Assembly (NCBI GenBank): GCA_016870155.1
Contig: VGCE01000003.1
Coordinates: forward strand, 164,977-228,976
Length of the DNA: 64,000 bases
Origin: Actinomycetota bacterium
Lineage (GTDB): Bacteria > Actinomycetota > Thermoleophilia > Miltoncostaeales > Miltoncostaeaceae
Direction of reading: 5' to 3'
The position numbers and the translations under genes are program-made. Below, one piece after another: positions 14,844 through 23,440 of the stretch. The stretch's first letter is position 1, and every line of letters begins with the position of its first letter. Below the pieces are notes generated by a model. The model had not been told where the DNA came from and ran no database searches. It worked only from the letters and a program-made list of their open reading frames with translations.

Positions 14844-15017
14844 ATGGCGAAGGCCAAAAAGGAGCGCCGGAGCAGCTTCCGGACAATGCAGGGTGGTGAC
14901 GATGTCCTCTCGCGCCTCGACGCCCTCGCGGCGATCGAGGAGGCCGAGGAGAAGGCGCGCGCCGAGGCCGTTCCCGACAACGGGGACGACCCGGGCGAGG
15001 AGCCCCGCGAGGGCTAG
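14844..15017 (+). CDS. Small charged protein of unknown function
   Basis: A 57-aa frame (MAKAKKERRSSFRTMQGGDD at the N-terminus, then an acidic helix LSRLDALAAIEEAEEKARAE). Basic N-terminus and acidic C-terminus. It has an excellent Shine-Dalgarno run, GGGGGAGG at 14831-14838, five bases before the ATG. This is the strongest ribosome-binding site in the area and the main reason to call it. It is probably transcribed with mutY-NUDIX. No family is recognised. Confidence 0.65.
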   Translation: MAKAKKERRSSFRTMQGGDDVLSRLDALAAIEEAEEKARAEAVPDNGDDPGEEPREG

Positions 15018-15075
15018 TCGTCCTCGGCTGGGCCCGTGCCCGGCCGATCCCGGCGTGGTTCGGGGGAGCCGGGTC

Positions 15076-15081
15076 TAACCT
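15076..15081 (+). promoter_or_regulatory. -10 element, leaderless start at 15089
   Basis: TAACCT seven bases upstream of the GTG of the membrane protein gene. Confidence 0.5.
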
Positions 15082-15088
15082 GAACTTC

Positions 15089-15886
15089 GTGAGCATTCTC
15101 GATGCCGCCGGGCGCCCCGTCGCGCCCCTGCCCCTTCCGCGCCGCCTCTGGGCAGCCGTGATGGTGGTGCTGGAGCGCCCCCGCTTCTTCGTCCCGTTCC
15201 TCGTGGTACTGACGTCCATGGGCCTGTGGCTCGACTCCCTCGGCGGGATCGGCTGGCAGATCGCCCTGTCGGTGGTGGCCTGGACGGTGCTCATCGCAGC
15301 GTGCGTGCCGCTCAGCCCCCTCGACCGCTCGCGCGTCCTCGTGGTGGTCGTGGTGGCAACCACGGCAGAGCTCATCTTCTCGATGCTGTTGGGCGTGTAC
15401 GACTACCGCCTCGGCAACCTGCCCCTGTTCGTGCCGGCGGGCCACGGGCTGGTCTACCTCGCGGGCTATCGCTTCTCGCAGACGCGGATCGCGAGGGTGC
15501 ACCCGCGCATCATCGTGGGAATCGCCATCGCCGGAGCGCTGGGCTGGGGCATCCTGGGCCTCACCGACTGGCTCGGTCGCGTGGATGTCGCCGGCGCCAT
15601 CGCGGTGGCCGTGCTCGCGGTGTTCCTCATCATCGGCCGCGCGCCGGTGCTCTACGCCGGGGTGTTCTTCTTCGTGGCCTTCCTCGAGATCTGGGGCACG
15701 TGGGTGGGCACCTGGGTGTGGCATGAGTACGTGCCGGGCCTCGGAATCACCAACGGCAACCCGCCGAGCGGAGCCGCCGCCGGGTACGTGCTGTTCGACA
15801 TCTGCGCCCTGGCCTTTGCGCCGGCCGTGCTGGCGGCGTGGCGCGTGGGCGCCCAGCGCCTGCGCCGGGGTTCCAGCGGGGCCTGA
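15089..15886 (+). CDS. Polytopic membrane protein of unknown function
   Basis: A 265-aa integral membrane protein with seven or so hydrophobic segments (for example FFVPFLVVLTSMGLWL, VLVVVVVATTAELIF, AIAVAVLAVFLIIG, PVLYAGVFFFVAFLEIWGTW). Between the last helices lies a conserved-looking loop EYVPGLGITNGNPPSGAAAG. The acidic and aromatic residues in the membrane (TTAELIFSMLLGVYDYRLGN) suggest a transport or lipid-modifying role, but I do not recognise the family. The GTG start sits seven bases after a TAACCT hexamer, so the gene is probably leaderless and independently transcribed. Confidence 0.7.
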   Translation: MSILDAAGRPVAPLPLPRRLWAAVMVVLERPRFFVPFLVVLTSMGLWLDSLGGIGWQIALSVVAWTVLIAACVPLSPLDRSRVLVVVVVATTAELIFSMLLGVYDYRLGNLPLFVPAGHGLVYLAGYRFSQTRIARVHPRIIVGIAIAGALGWGILGLTDWLGRVDVAGAIAVAVLAVFLIIGRAPVLYAGVFFFVAFLEIWGTWVGTWVWHEYVPGLGITNGNPPSGAAAGYVLFDICALAFAPAVLAAWRVGAQRLRRGSSGA

Positions 15887-15987
15887 TGGGCACGGACGGG
15901 CCGACCGGCTGCCGCCCGGCGGCGCACCCCCTTTTCTCGGGCGACGTGGACATCCCGCCCGCCCGGGACGCCCTGCCCGACGGGCAG

Positions 15988-15993
15988 TAGGGT
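15988..15993 (+). promoter_or_regulatory. -10 element, leaderless start at 16001
   Basis: TAGGGT seven bases upstream of GTG 16001. It covers the earlier GTG at 15992, so that codon cannot be the start of this transcript. Confidence 0.45.
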
Positions 15994-16000
15994 GGCGCCC

Positions 16001-16861
16001 GTGCGCGTCGGAGTCATCGGGGCCGGCCTCATGGGCGCCGGCATGATCCGCAACCTGGCGGCGGGCGGCTGCGAGGTGACGGTGTATGCGCGCACCCCGT
16101 CGAAGGCCGAGGGCCTGCCCGCCCGCCCGGTGGGGGGGGTGGTGGAGGCCGTGGACGGGGCCGACGTCGCCCTGCTCTCGGTGACCGACTCCGCCCACGT
16201 GCTCGAGGTGGTCGGGCTCATCACCCGGGCCGATGCACCGCCGGCGATCATCATCGACACCTCCACGCACTCCCCGGTGGCCGCCCGCGATGCCGCGGCG
16301 ATGGCTGCGTCCGCGGGCGCGGAGTACCTCGACTGCCCGGTGAGCGGCGGCCCGCCCGGCGCGGCGGCCGGCACCCTGGCGGTGATGTGCGGGGGCAGCA
16401 GAGCGGCGCTGGCCGCGGCGACGCCGGTGCTCGACCTCATCGGCGACCCGGCCAAGCGCGTGCACTGCGGCCCGGTGGGGTCGGGCCTCGTTGCGAAGCT
16501 CGTGAACAACCTGCTGGTGGCCGTGATCGCCGCCGGCACCGCCGAGGCGTTCGGCATCGGCCAGCGGGCCGGGGTCGACCCCGAGGTGCTCGCCCGCGTG
16601 GTGATGGCCTCGTCGGGCGACTCCTGGCAGCTGCGCAATCTCTTTCCCCGCGTGCTGGCGGGCAACCACGCGCCCGGGTTCCGCACGCGCGACCTGCGCA
16701 AGGACCTGGGCCACGCCCGCGAGCTCGCCGGTGCGCCGCTGGCCATCGGCGACCCGGTGGCCCGGCTGTTCGAGGGGGTGGACGGCGCGCTCGACTACGG
16801 CGCGGTGGCGCGCCTGCTGATGGACCTTCCCGAGCCAGACCCGCCCGAGGAGGCGCGATGA
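16001..16861 (+). CDS. NAD(P)-dependent beta-hydroxyacid dehydrogenase (HIBADH/GLYR family)
   Basis: A 286-aa oxidoreductase of the 6-phosphogluconate-dehydrogenase-like family. The N-terminal Rossmann fold opens with VRVGVIGAGLMGAGM, then ARTPSKA as cofactor loop. The substrate motif YLDCPVSGGPPGAAAGTLA and the catalytic lysine helix VGSGLVAKLVNNLL are intact. Family members reduce or oxidise 3-hydroxyisobutyrate, tartronate semialdehyde and similar compounds. The substrate is unclear. GTG 16001 gives the usual family N-terminus and follows a -10 box. A glutathione-transferase-like gene overlaps its stop, so the two form an operon. Confidence 0.85.
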   Translation: MRVGVIGAGLMGAGMIRNLAAGGCEVTVYARTPSKAEGLPARPVGGVVEAVDGADVALLSVTDSAHVLEVVGLITRADAPPAIIIDTSTHSPVAARDAAAMAASAGAEYLDCPVSGGPPGAAAGTLAVMCGGSRAALAAATPVLDLIGDPAKRVHCGPVGSGLVAKLVNNLLVAVIAAGTAEAFGIGQRAGVDPEVLARVVMASSGDSWQLRNLFPRVLAGNHAPGFRTRDLRKDLGHARELAGAPLAIGDPVARLFEGVDGALDYGAVARLLMDLPEPDPPEEAR

Positions 16862-17529
16862 TCACCCTGTTCCAGATCACCGGTTCGTCGTCGTTCGCGG
16901 CGCGCGCGGCGCTGGAGTGCGCCGGTGCCGAGTACGAGGTGGTGGACGTGCACCCGCGCAGGCGCGACGAGGCCCCAGGATTCGCCGAGACCAATCCGCT
17001 GCAGCGCGTGCCCGCGCTGCGCGAGGGCGACGTGCGCCTGGCCGAGACGGGGGCGATCCTGCTGTGGATCGGCGACCGCTTCCCCGAGGCGCGCCTGGCG
17101 CCGCCCATCGGCGCCAATGCGCGCGCCGACCACTACCGCTGGGTCACCTGGTGTGCCAACACGCTGCACGTGGGCTGGTGGCCGGTGATGGCGAGCTTCT
17201 ACTTCGCCGAGGACGAGGCCGCGCGCGCGGCGGTAGAGGCCCGCGGCCGCGACAACATCCTGCGCGCCGGCAAGCACCTGGAGTCGTGGCTCGAGCACCA
17301 CGAGTGGCTGGCGGGGGAGCACCCCGGGGTTTCAGACATCTACGCGTACATGCTGGTGGGCTGGGCGAACTACTACGACGACCTCACCCTAGGCGGCCCG
17401 GCGGTGGCGGCCCACCACGCCCGCGTCGGGGCGCTGCCGGGTGTCGTGCGGGCCCGCGAACTCGACGACCTCAACGCGCGCCTGATCCGCGTCCATCCGG
17501 AGCTGCGGGGCGGCAAGCCCCTCGACTGA
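16858..17529 (+). CDS. Glutathione S-transferase family protein
   Basis: A 223-aa protein with an N-terminal thioredoxin-like domain (ITLFQITGSSSFAARAALEC, NPLQRVPALREGD, LAETGAILLWIGDRF) and a C-terminal all-helical domain (AGKHLESWLEHHEWLAGEHP, VSDIYAYMLVGWANYY). The S-S at residues 10-11 occupies the position of the catalytic Ser/Cys. Actinobacteria usually use mycothiol rather than glutathione, so the thiol cofactor is uncertain. It is coupled by ATGA to the dehydrogenase gene, which suggests a shared detoxification or dehalogenation-type pathway (inference). Confidence 0.83.
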   Translation: MITLFQITGSSSFAARAALECAGAEYEVVDVHPRRRDEAPGFAETNPLQRVPALREGDVRLAETGAILLWIGDRFPEARLAPPIGANARADHYRWVTWCANTLHVGWWPVMASFYFAEDEAARAAVEARGRDNILRAGKHLESWLEHHEWLAGEHPGVSDIYAYMLVGWANYYDDLTLGGPAVAAHHARVGALPGVVRARELDDLNARLIRVHPELRGGKPLD

Positions 17530-17536
17530 TCGAAGC

Positions 17537-17582
17537 ACCCCGGCCTTGGCCGGGGTCCTGGCACGGCCCAGAGGGGCCTCTG
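17537..17582. terminator. Two hairpins between convergent genes
   Basis: ACCCCGGCC (17537-17545) pairs perfectly with GGCCGGGGT (17548-17556). A second palindrome, CAGAGG-GG-CCTCTG (17569-17582), abuts the stop of the opposing P-type ATPase gene. Together they probably terminate both converging transcripts. Confidence 0.55.
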
Positions 17583-20021
17583 TTACTCGTCATGTCGGGT
17601 GCCGTCGGGGTCGGCGCGGAACGAGCTGGGAAGCAGCCGGGCGAGCCAACGGGGCAGGGGACCGCGCAACGGCTCGGGCCGGAACTGCCTGTCGAGCATC
17701 CAGAGCCCCGAGGCGGTGATCGCCGCGCCACCTATGGCCACGACGGCGGTGAGCGCCCCGATGGTGGTGAGCTCGAAGAAGCCGCGCAGGGGAGCGACGA
17801 GCAGCACCATCACGTAGAGCCCGGCCATGGCCATGCACATGAAGATCACCCAGGCGCTGCGCTTGACGCCCGATACCTCGAGCACGAGCACGAGCCAGAG
17901 GCCGATGGCCATGAGGGCGGTGACCGCCACGGTGCGGGCCGACGCCACGTCGTCGATCAGCACGTTGAGCGCGAAGAGGTAGGCCGACACCACGCCGAGG
18001 CCCGCGGCCACCCCGGCCGGAAGCGCGAAGCGGAAGGTGGACCCCAGGTAGTCGCGGGCCTTCCATGCGCCGGTGCTGGGTGCCAGCGCCAGGAAGAACG
18101 CTGGGATGCCCACGGTGAGGAAGGACAGCAGCGTGAGGTGGCGCGGCAGGAACGGGTAGGTGGTGGGTACGAGGCCGATGGTGAGGATGAGGAACGCCGC
18201 GAGGAACGACTTCGCCACGAAGAGCTTGCTCACGCGCTGCAGGTTGCGCAGCGCCTGGCGTCCCTCGAGGATCATGGGAGCCAGCGAGGCGAAGCCTCCG
18301 CGCACCATCACGATGTCGGCCACCGCACGGGCCATCTGGCTTGCCCCGCCGGGTGCGATCGCCACGCGTGATTTCTTGAGGGCGGGGACGTCGTTCACGC
18401 CGTCGCCGATCATCGCCACGTTGAAGCCCTCGGCGGCCAGCGCGCCCACGATGCGCTCCTTATCATCGGGCGTCGCGCGCCCCACGATCCGGGCGCCGGT
18501 GACCACCCACGCGAGGGCCGTCGGGTCGGTGGGCAGCTCCGACGCCAGGATCGGCGAGCTCGAGTGGATCCCGCAGTCGGCGGCGATGGCCCCGACCGTG
18601 GCCGGGGCGTCGCCGGACACCACGTGCACGGGGATTCCCTCGCGCCCGAGGAACTCCACCGCCCCGCGTACATCGGGCTGCAGGGTCTCGGCCAGCGACA
18701 CCATGCCGAGGGCGCGCAGGTGCGCGGCCGGCGGGTCGTCCGGCCCGGGCTCGCCCAAGGGGCCGGTGCCGTGCGCCAGCACCAGCACGCGGCGGCCCTG
18801 CACGGACTCCCTGTGCACCAGGTCGGCAAGTGGCCCGGGGTTGAGCACGCCCGGCGCCCCGAGCGCCAGCACCCGGTCGCCCAGCCGCACGCCGGCCCAT
18901 CGCCTGCGCGAGCTGAAGGGCACCACCTCATCGGGCTGCACCGCGTCATGCGGCAGGTCGCGGGCGATGGCGTCGACGGTCTCGTCGCGATCGGGCCAGC
19001 ACGCGGCGTACTCGGCAAGCGCGGCGTCCAGCTGGGCTTCGCCCACCCCCTCAGCCGGCGCGCGGTGCACCAGCCGGGCATCGCCCGTGGTCAGCGTGCC
19101 GGTCTTGTCCACCAGCACCATGTCGGCCGATGCCAGGGCCTCGATGGCCGACAGCTGCTGCGCCAGCGCGCCGCGCCGCGATATGCGGATGGTGCTCACC
19201 GCGTAGGTGATGCTGGCCAGCAGGATGAGCCCCTCGGGGATCATCGTGACCATGGCGGCGGTGGCCGTGGAGACGGCCTCCTCGAGGTCGGGGCTCGTGC
19301 GCCACAGGGCCAGGGCCAGCACGGCGCCGAGCGGGATCATGATGGCCACCATCGCGAGCAGCAGGCGGTTCATCCCCCGCTGCAGCGGCGAGAGCGGATG
19401 GCGGAACGAACGGGCGATGCCCGATACGTGGCCCGCGTAGGAGTCCTCGCCCACCGCCTCGGCGACGTACGAGCCCGACCCCTCCGCGCAGAACGCCCCG
19501 GCGCGCACCTGGTCGCCCGCCTCGTGGGTGACGGGTCGCGACTCGCCCGTGAGCACGGCCTCGTCCAGCGCCAGCGAGTCGGCCGTGCGCAGCGTGCCGT
19601 CAGCTACCACCTGGTCGCCCGCGCTGATGAGCAGCAGGTCGCCCGGCACCACGTCATCAACGCCGAGGTCGCGCTCCCGGCCACCTCGCACCACCCTGGC
19701 CGTGGGCGCCACGAGCGCGGCCAGGCGCTCCACGGCGCGCTTGGCCCGCACCTCCTGAGCGATGCCGATGGTGATGTTCACCACCAGGATCCCCAGGAAG
19801 AACACGTCCCGCCAGTCACCGAACGCCAGGGTGAGCACCGCGAACGCCGCGAGGATCAGGTTGAACACCGTGAGGACATTCGCGCGGACGATGCTCGCGT
19901 ACGAGCGCCCGGGCGCGCGCGGGCGGTGCATGCGAGTGCGCGCTGCGGCCTCCGCCTCGGTGAGCCCGTCCGGTCCCGTGGTCACGGGAGGGACGGCCGT
20001 CTCGGCGGTCTCGGTGCTCAC
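17583..20021 (-). CDS. Cation-translocating P-type ATPase, CtpE-like
   Basis: An 812-aa ATP-driven cation pump. Visible elements: actuator motif LTGES (158-161), membrane motif MIPEGL (residues 260-265), phosphorylation site DKTGTLT (Asp 305), TPDDKERIV, and GDGVNDVPALKKS. Ten membrane helices are predicted, four before the P-domain and six after. The PEGL signature, helix layout and the N-terminal GLTEAEAAAR segment resemble mycobacterial CtpE, linked to calcium uptake. A metal-binding N-terminal domain is absent. The ion is therefore probably Ca2+ or similar, by inference. GTG 20021 is the first good start. The gene is divergent from the carboxypeptidase gene. Confidence 0.85.
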   Translation of the reverse strand: MSTETAETAVPPVTTGPDGLTEAEAAARTRMHRPRAPGRSYASIVRANVLTVFNLILAAFAVLTLAFGDWRDVFFLGILVVNITIGIAQEVRAKRAVERLAALVAPTARVVRGGRERDLGVDDVVPGDLLLISAGDQVVADGTLRTADSLALDEAVLTGESRPVTHEAGDQVRAGAFCAEGSGSYVAEAVGEDSYAGHVSGIARSFRHPLSPLQRGMNRLLLAMVAIMIPLGAVLALALWRTSPDLEEAVSTATAAMVTMIPEGLILLASITYAVSTIRISRRGALAQQLSAIEALASADMVLVDKTGTLTTGDARLVHRAPAEGVGEAQLDAALAEYAACWPDRDETVDAIARDLPHDAVQPDEVVPFSSRRRWAGVRLGDRVLALGAPGVLNPGPLADLVHRESVQGRRVLVLAHGTGPLGEPGPDDPPAAHLRALGMVSLAETLQPDVRGAVEFLGREGIPVHVVSGDAPATVGAIAADCGIHSSSPILASELPTDPTALAWVVTGARIVGRATPDDKERIVGALAAEGFNVAMIGDGVNDVPALKKSRVAIAPGGASQMARAVADIVMVRGGFASLAPMILEGRQALRNLQRVSKLFVAKSFLAAFLILTIGLVPTTYPFLPRHLTLLSFLTVGIPAFFLALAPSTGAWKARDYLGSTFRFALPAGVAAGLGVVSAYLFALNVLIDDVASARTVAVTALMAIGLWLVLVLEVSGVKRSAWVIFMCMAMAGLYVMVLLVAPLRGFFELTTIGALTAVVAIGGAAITASGLWMLDRQFRPEPLRGPLPRWLARLLPSSFRADPDGTRHDE

Positions 20022-20072
20022 GCCATAAGGGTTGCATCCCGGTGCCCGCCCTGCCTCGCCCCGAGCGCACGC

Positions 20073-20081
20073 TGATACGAT
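20073..20081 (+). promoter_or_regulatory. Extended -10 element, leaderless start at 20088
   Basis: TGATACGAT: a TGn extension followed by TACGAT (20076-20081), six bases upstream of GTG 20088. Confidence 0.5.
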
Positions 20082-20087
20082 TGACCT

Positions 20088-21224
20088 GTGCGGAAACTGC
20101 TCAGGGCAGCCCTGATGGCCGCGCTCCTCGCGCCTGCCGCCGGCGCGGCCCTCGGCCCCCCGCCGACCCCGTCGGGCACCGCATGGCTGCTCGTGGATGG
20201 CCGGACCGGCGAGGTGCTGGCCGAGCGCAACGCCGATGCCGCCCGACCGATGGCCAGCACCACGAAGATGATGACCGCCCTCGTGGCGCTCGAGAGCGGC
20301 GAGCCCGATGAGGTTGTCACCGTGGTGCCCGCCGCCGGTGGGGTGGGCGAGTCGTCCGCCGGCCTCAGGCCCGGCCAGCGCATCACCATGCGCCACCTCA
20401 TCCGCGCGCTGATGATCGGCAGCGGCAACGACGCCGCCATCGCCATCGCATACGCCGTCGCGGGGTCGGAGGCGGAGTTCGTCACCCGCATGAATGACAA
20501 GGCGAGGGATATGGGGCTTACCACCACGCGCTTCGCCAACCCCCACGGGCTCGACGAGCCCGGCCACCGGTCGAGCCCACGCGACCTGCTGGTGCTGGGC
20601 CGGGCCGTGATGAAGGATCCCTTCCTGCGGAAGATCGTGGGCGAGCGCCGCACGTCGATCCCCACTCCTGACGGGTCCGGGCGGGTGCAGTTGGAGAGCG
20701 AGAACGACCTGCTCTCGATCATGCCCGAGGCCGACGGCGTGAAGACGGGGCACACCGACGGCGCAGGCTACGTGCTGGTGGCGCACGCGACGTCCGGCAC
20801 CCTCGGCCGCGACTTCTACGCTGTAGTGATGGGCGAGCCCGACCGGGTCACGCGCGCCGCCGACAGCAAGGCGCTGCTCGAGTGGGCCTTCGCCAACTAC
20901 TCGCGGCCCGTGGTGATCCCGCGCGGGCGCACCGTGGTGGACCTCGGGGTGCAGGGGATGCCCGGTGCCACCGTGGCGCTCGCGCCGCCCGCGCCGGTGG
21001 CCGCCACCGTGCGCGTGGGCAAGCCGGTGTCGATGCGGGTGGTGGCGCCGTCCATGGCCACGGCGCCCATGCAGAAGGGGCAGCGCGTGGGTCGGGTGGA
21101 GGTACTGCAGGACGGCGCCGTGGTGGCCCGCTCTGCGCTCATCGCCCGGGGGCCGGTTGGCTCCCCCGGCTTCGGCGACTCCCTCAAGAGCGCGTTCTCT
21201 GGGATAGGCTCGGTGTTCTCATGA
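20088..21224 (+). CDS. D-alanyl-D-alanine carboxypeptidase (PBP5/DacA-like)
   Basis: Serine-type peptidase S11 of 378 aa that trims the terminal D-Ala from peptidoglycan stem peptides. A signal peptide (residues 1-20, LLRAALMAALLAPAAGA) leads to the catalytic domain with STTK (S-x-x-K nucleophile), SGND (second motif) and KTGHTDGAGY (KTG motif). A C-terminal beta domain (about 275-360) matches PBP5 domain II. There is no obvious membrane anchor apart from an amphipathic end (FGDSLKSAFSGIGSVFS), as in PBP5. The PfkB gene overlaps its stop by ATGA. Confidence 0.9.
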   Translation: MRKLLRAALMAALLAPAAGAALGPPPTPSGTAWLLVDGRTGEVLAERNADAARPMASTTKMMTALVALESGEPDEVVTVVPAAGGVGESSAGLRPGQRITMRHLIRALMIGSGNDAAIAIAYAVAGSEAEFVTRMNDKARDMGLTTTRFANPHGLDEPGHRSSPRDLLVLGRAVMKDPFLRKIVGERRTSIPTPDGSGRVQLESENDLLSIMPEADGVKTGHTDGAGYVLVAHATSGTLGRDFYAVVMGEPDRVTRAADSKALLEWAFANYSRPVVIPRGRTVVDLGVQGMPGATVALAPPAPVAATVRVGKPVSMRVVAPSMATAPMQKGQRVGRVEVLQDGAVVARSALIARGPVGSPGFGDSLKSAFSGIGSVFS

Positions 21225-22183
21225 TCCTCACCGTCACGCTGAACGCGGCGCTCGACCGCACGCTCAGCGTCGCGAACTTCCAGGTAAGTCGCCACCACCG
21301 GGCGAGCGAGGCCATGACGCTGCCGGGCGGAAAGGGCGTGAACATCGCCCGCGCGCTTCGCAACCTGGGCCAGCCCGTCATCGCCACGGGGCTCGCTGGA
21401 GGGCGCACCGGCACGGCCATCATCGAGCAGCTCACCGCCGAGGGCATCCTCAACGACTTCGTGCGCATCGCGGACGAGTCACGCACGTCCACCGCCGTGG
21501 TGGACCCCACCTCGATGCAGCAGACCGAGATCAACGAGTACGGCCCGTCGGTGGCCGACGCCGAGCTCGCGCTGCTCATGGAGAAGTTGGCGTACCTCGC
21601 GAAGGGCGCCGACATCCTGGTGCTGGCCGGGTCGCTGCCGCGAGAGGTGCCCGCCGACTTCTACGGGGTACTCGCCGCCGAGATCGGACGGGACGGCCTG
21701 TCGATCGTGGTGGATGCCCCCGGTCCTGCGCTGCGCGGCGCCCTGCCGTCCGAGCCCTGGCTCGTGAGCCCGAACATCCGCGAGGCCGAGGAGGTCGTGG
21801 GCAACGAGTTCGCCGACGACGAGGATGCCGCGGTCGGTGCCGAAGCCCTGTGCTCGCTGGGCGCGCGCTCCGCACTGGTGCATGACGAGCGCGGCTGCGT
21901 TGCGCGCGTCCCGGCGGGCGACGGCGCGAACGGGCGCATCACGCTGCAGGCGCGCATCGACGTGCGCACCGACGTGGTGAGCACCGTTGGATCCGGTGAC
22001 GCGTTCCTCGCGGGGTACCTCGCCGGCACCTACGAGGGTGATGACTGCGAGGCCAGGCTCCGCCGCGCAGTGGCATCGGGTGCCGCCAGCACAGCGCTGC
22101 TCGGAGCCGGCGTGGTGGACCCCGCCGACGTCACCGCGCTGGCCCGCCAGGTGTCGGTGGAAGAGGTGGCCGCGGGGGCCTGA
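21221..22183 (+). CDS. 1-phosphofructokinase-like PfkB sugar kinase
   Basis: Ribokinase-family kinase of 320 aa. The N-terminus ILTVTLNAALDRTLSV and the motif LPGGKGVNIARALRNLG are typical of 1-phosphofructokinase, tagatose-6-P kinase and 6-phosphofructokinase II. The anion-hole and catalytic motif VGSGDAFLAGYLAG near the C-terminus is intact. Without a neighbouring PTS gene the sugar phosphate cannot be fixed. It would act in cytoplasmic hexose metabolism. It is coupled to the carboxypeptidase gene. A strong hairpin (22171-22195) overlaps its stop. Confidence 0.82.
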   Translation: MILTVTLNAALDRTLSVANFQVSRHHRASEAMTLPGGKGVNIARALRNLGQPVIATGLAGGRTGTAIIEQLTAEGILNDFVRIADESRTSTAVVDPTSMQQTEINEYGPSVADAELALLMEKLAYLAKGADILVLAGSLPREVPADFYGVLAAEIGRDGLSIVVDAPGPALRGALPSEPWLVSPNIREAEEVVGNEFADDEDAAVGAEALCSLGARSALVHDERGCVARVPAGDGANGRITLQARIDVRTDVVSTVGSGDAFLAGYLAGTYEGDDCEARLRRAVASGAASTALLGAGVVDPADVTALARQVSVEEVAAGA

Positions 22184-22195
22184 GGGGCCCCCGCG
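22171..22195 (+). terminator. Hairpin over the pfkB stop
   Basis: CGCGGGGGCC (22171-22180) and GGCCCCCGCG (22186-22195) form a perfect 10-bp stem around TGAGG, which contains the stop codon. There is no T-run, so termination may be partial or Rho-assisted. Confidence 0.5.
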
Positions 22196-22277
22196 ATCGG
22201 CACGGAAGCGGCCTCCGGGCGTCCGGACGGGGCTGGTAGGTTGCCTCTTCAACCGACGAGCGACTGGGGAAGACCGG

Positions 22278-23438
22278 GTGGAGATCGAGATCGGCCGTGG
22301 CAAGCGGGGCCGGCGTGCATACGGCCTCGACGACATCGCCATCGTGCCGAGCAGGCGCACGCGCGATCCCGAGGACGTCGACCTCTCGTGGGAGCTCGGT
22401 CCGTACACGCTCGACATGCCGCTCCTGGCATCGGCGATGGACGGCGTGGTCTCCCCGGCGACGGCCATCGAGATCGGCCAGCTCGGAGGGCTCGGGGTGC
22501 TCAACCTCGAGGGCATCCAGAGCCGCTACGAGGACCCGGACGCCGAGCTCCGGAAGATCGCCGAGTACCCGCCCGAGACCGCCACGGCCGGCCTGCAGGA
22601 CATCTATCGCGCCCGGGATGTGAACCCCGACCTCATGGTGGAGCGCATCAAGGAGATCAAGGCATCGGGCGTGATCACCGCCGGGTCGCTCACCCCGCAG
22701 CGGGTGGAGAAGTTCATCGGACCGGCCCTCGACGCAGGCCTGGACATCCTGGTGATCCAGGGCACGGTGGTGTCGGCCGAGCACGTGTCGTCGTCGGTGG
22801 AGCCCCTCAACCTCAAGCAGTTCATCGCCGACCTGCCCGTGCCGGTCATCGTGGGCGGGTGCGCGTCGTACTCCACGGCGCTGCATCTCATGCGCACCGG
22901 GGCCGTGGGCGTGCTCGTGGGCGTGGGCCCGGGCGCCGCCTGCACGACCCGGCAGGTCATCGGGGTCGGCGTGCCCCAGGCCACGGCCATCGCCGACGCC
23001 GCCGGCGCGCGCATGCAGCACCTGCTCGAGACCGGCCAGTACGTGAACGTCATCGCCGACGGCGGCATGGCCTACGGCGGCGACCTGGCCAAGGCCATCG
23101 CCTGCGGCGCCGACGCCTGCATGGTGGGGTCGCCGCTGGCCAAGGCCGCCGAGGCCCCCGGCCACGGCAACCACTGGGGCATGGCCACGTTCCACCCCGA
23201 GCTGCCGCGTGGCACCCGGGTGCGCACGCAGACCATCGGCTCCATCCGCGAGATCCTCCTCGGCCCGGCCAACGAGAACGACGGGTCGCTTAACCTCATC
23301 GGCGGGCTGCGCAACGCGCTCGCCACCTGCGGGTACGAGTCGATCCAGAGCTTCCAGAAGTGCGAGGTCATGATCGCCCCGGCGCTCAAGACCGAGGGCA
23401 AGAAGCTGCAGCAGGCGCAGTCGGTGGGCATGGGCTGA
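22278..23438 (+). CDS. guaB3: GuaB3-family IMP dehydrogenase homologue
   Basis: TIM-barrel protein of 386 aa of the IMPDH/GMP-reductase superfamily, actinobacterial GuaB3 branch. Characteristic N-terminus [19 protein letters not shown] then [12 protein letters not shown]. It lacks the CBS pair, as GuaB3 proteins do. The phosphate and active-site loop reads [15 protein letters not shown] and keeps a cysteine at the catalytic position. As I recall it, mycobacterial GuaB3 has lost this cysteine. A functional IMPDH is therefore plausible. GTG 22278 follows GGGGA. A TAGGTT hexamer at 22237-22242 may be the promoter. guaA begins two bases after its stop, matching a GMP-synthesis operon. Confidence 0.87.
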   Translation: MEIEIGRGKRGRRAYGLDDIAIVPSRRTRDPEDVDLSWELGPYTLDMPLLASAMDGVVSPATAIEIGQLGGLGVLNLEGIQSRYEDPDAELRKIAEYPPETATAGLQDIYRARDVNPDLMVERIKEIKASGVITAGSLTPQRVEKFIGPALDAGLDILVIQGTVVSAEHVSSSVEPLNLKQFIADLPVPVIVGGCASYSTALHLMRTGAVGVLVGVGPGAACTTRQVIGVGVPQATAIADAAGARMQHLLETGQYVNVIADGGMAYGGDLAKAIACGADACMVGSPLAKAAEAPGHGNHWGMATFHPELPRGTRVRTQTIGSIREILLGPANENDGSLNLIGGLRNALATCGYESIQSFQKCEVMIAPALKTEGKKLQQAQSVGMG

Positions 23439-23440
23439 CG

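Noticed and set aside
15886..15990. 34-codon frame starting in the membrane-protein stop
   Set aside because: Very short, no Shine-Dalgarno sequence, and it ends in the -10 box of the next gene; possibly a chance frame.
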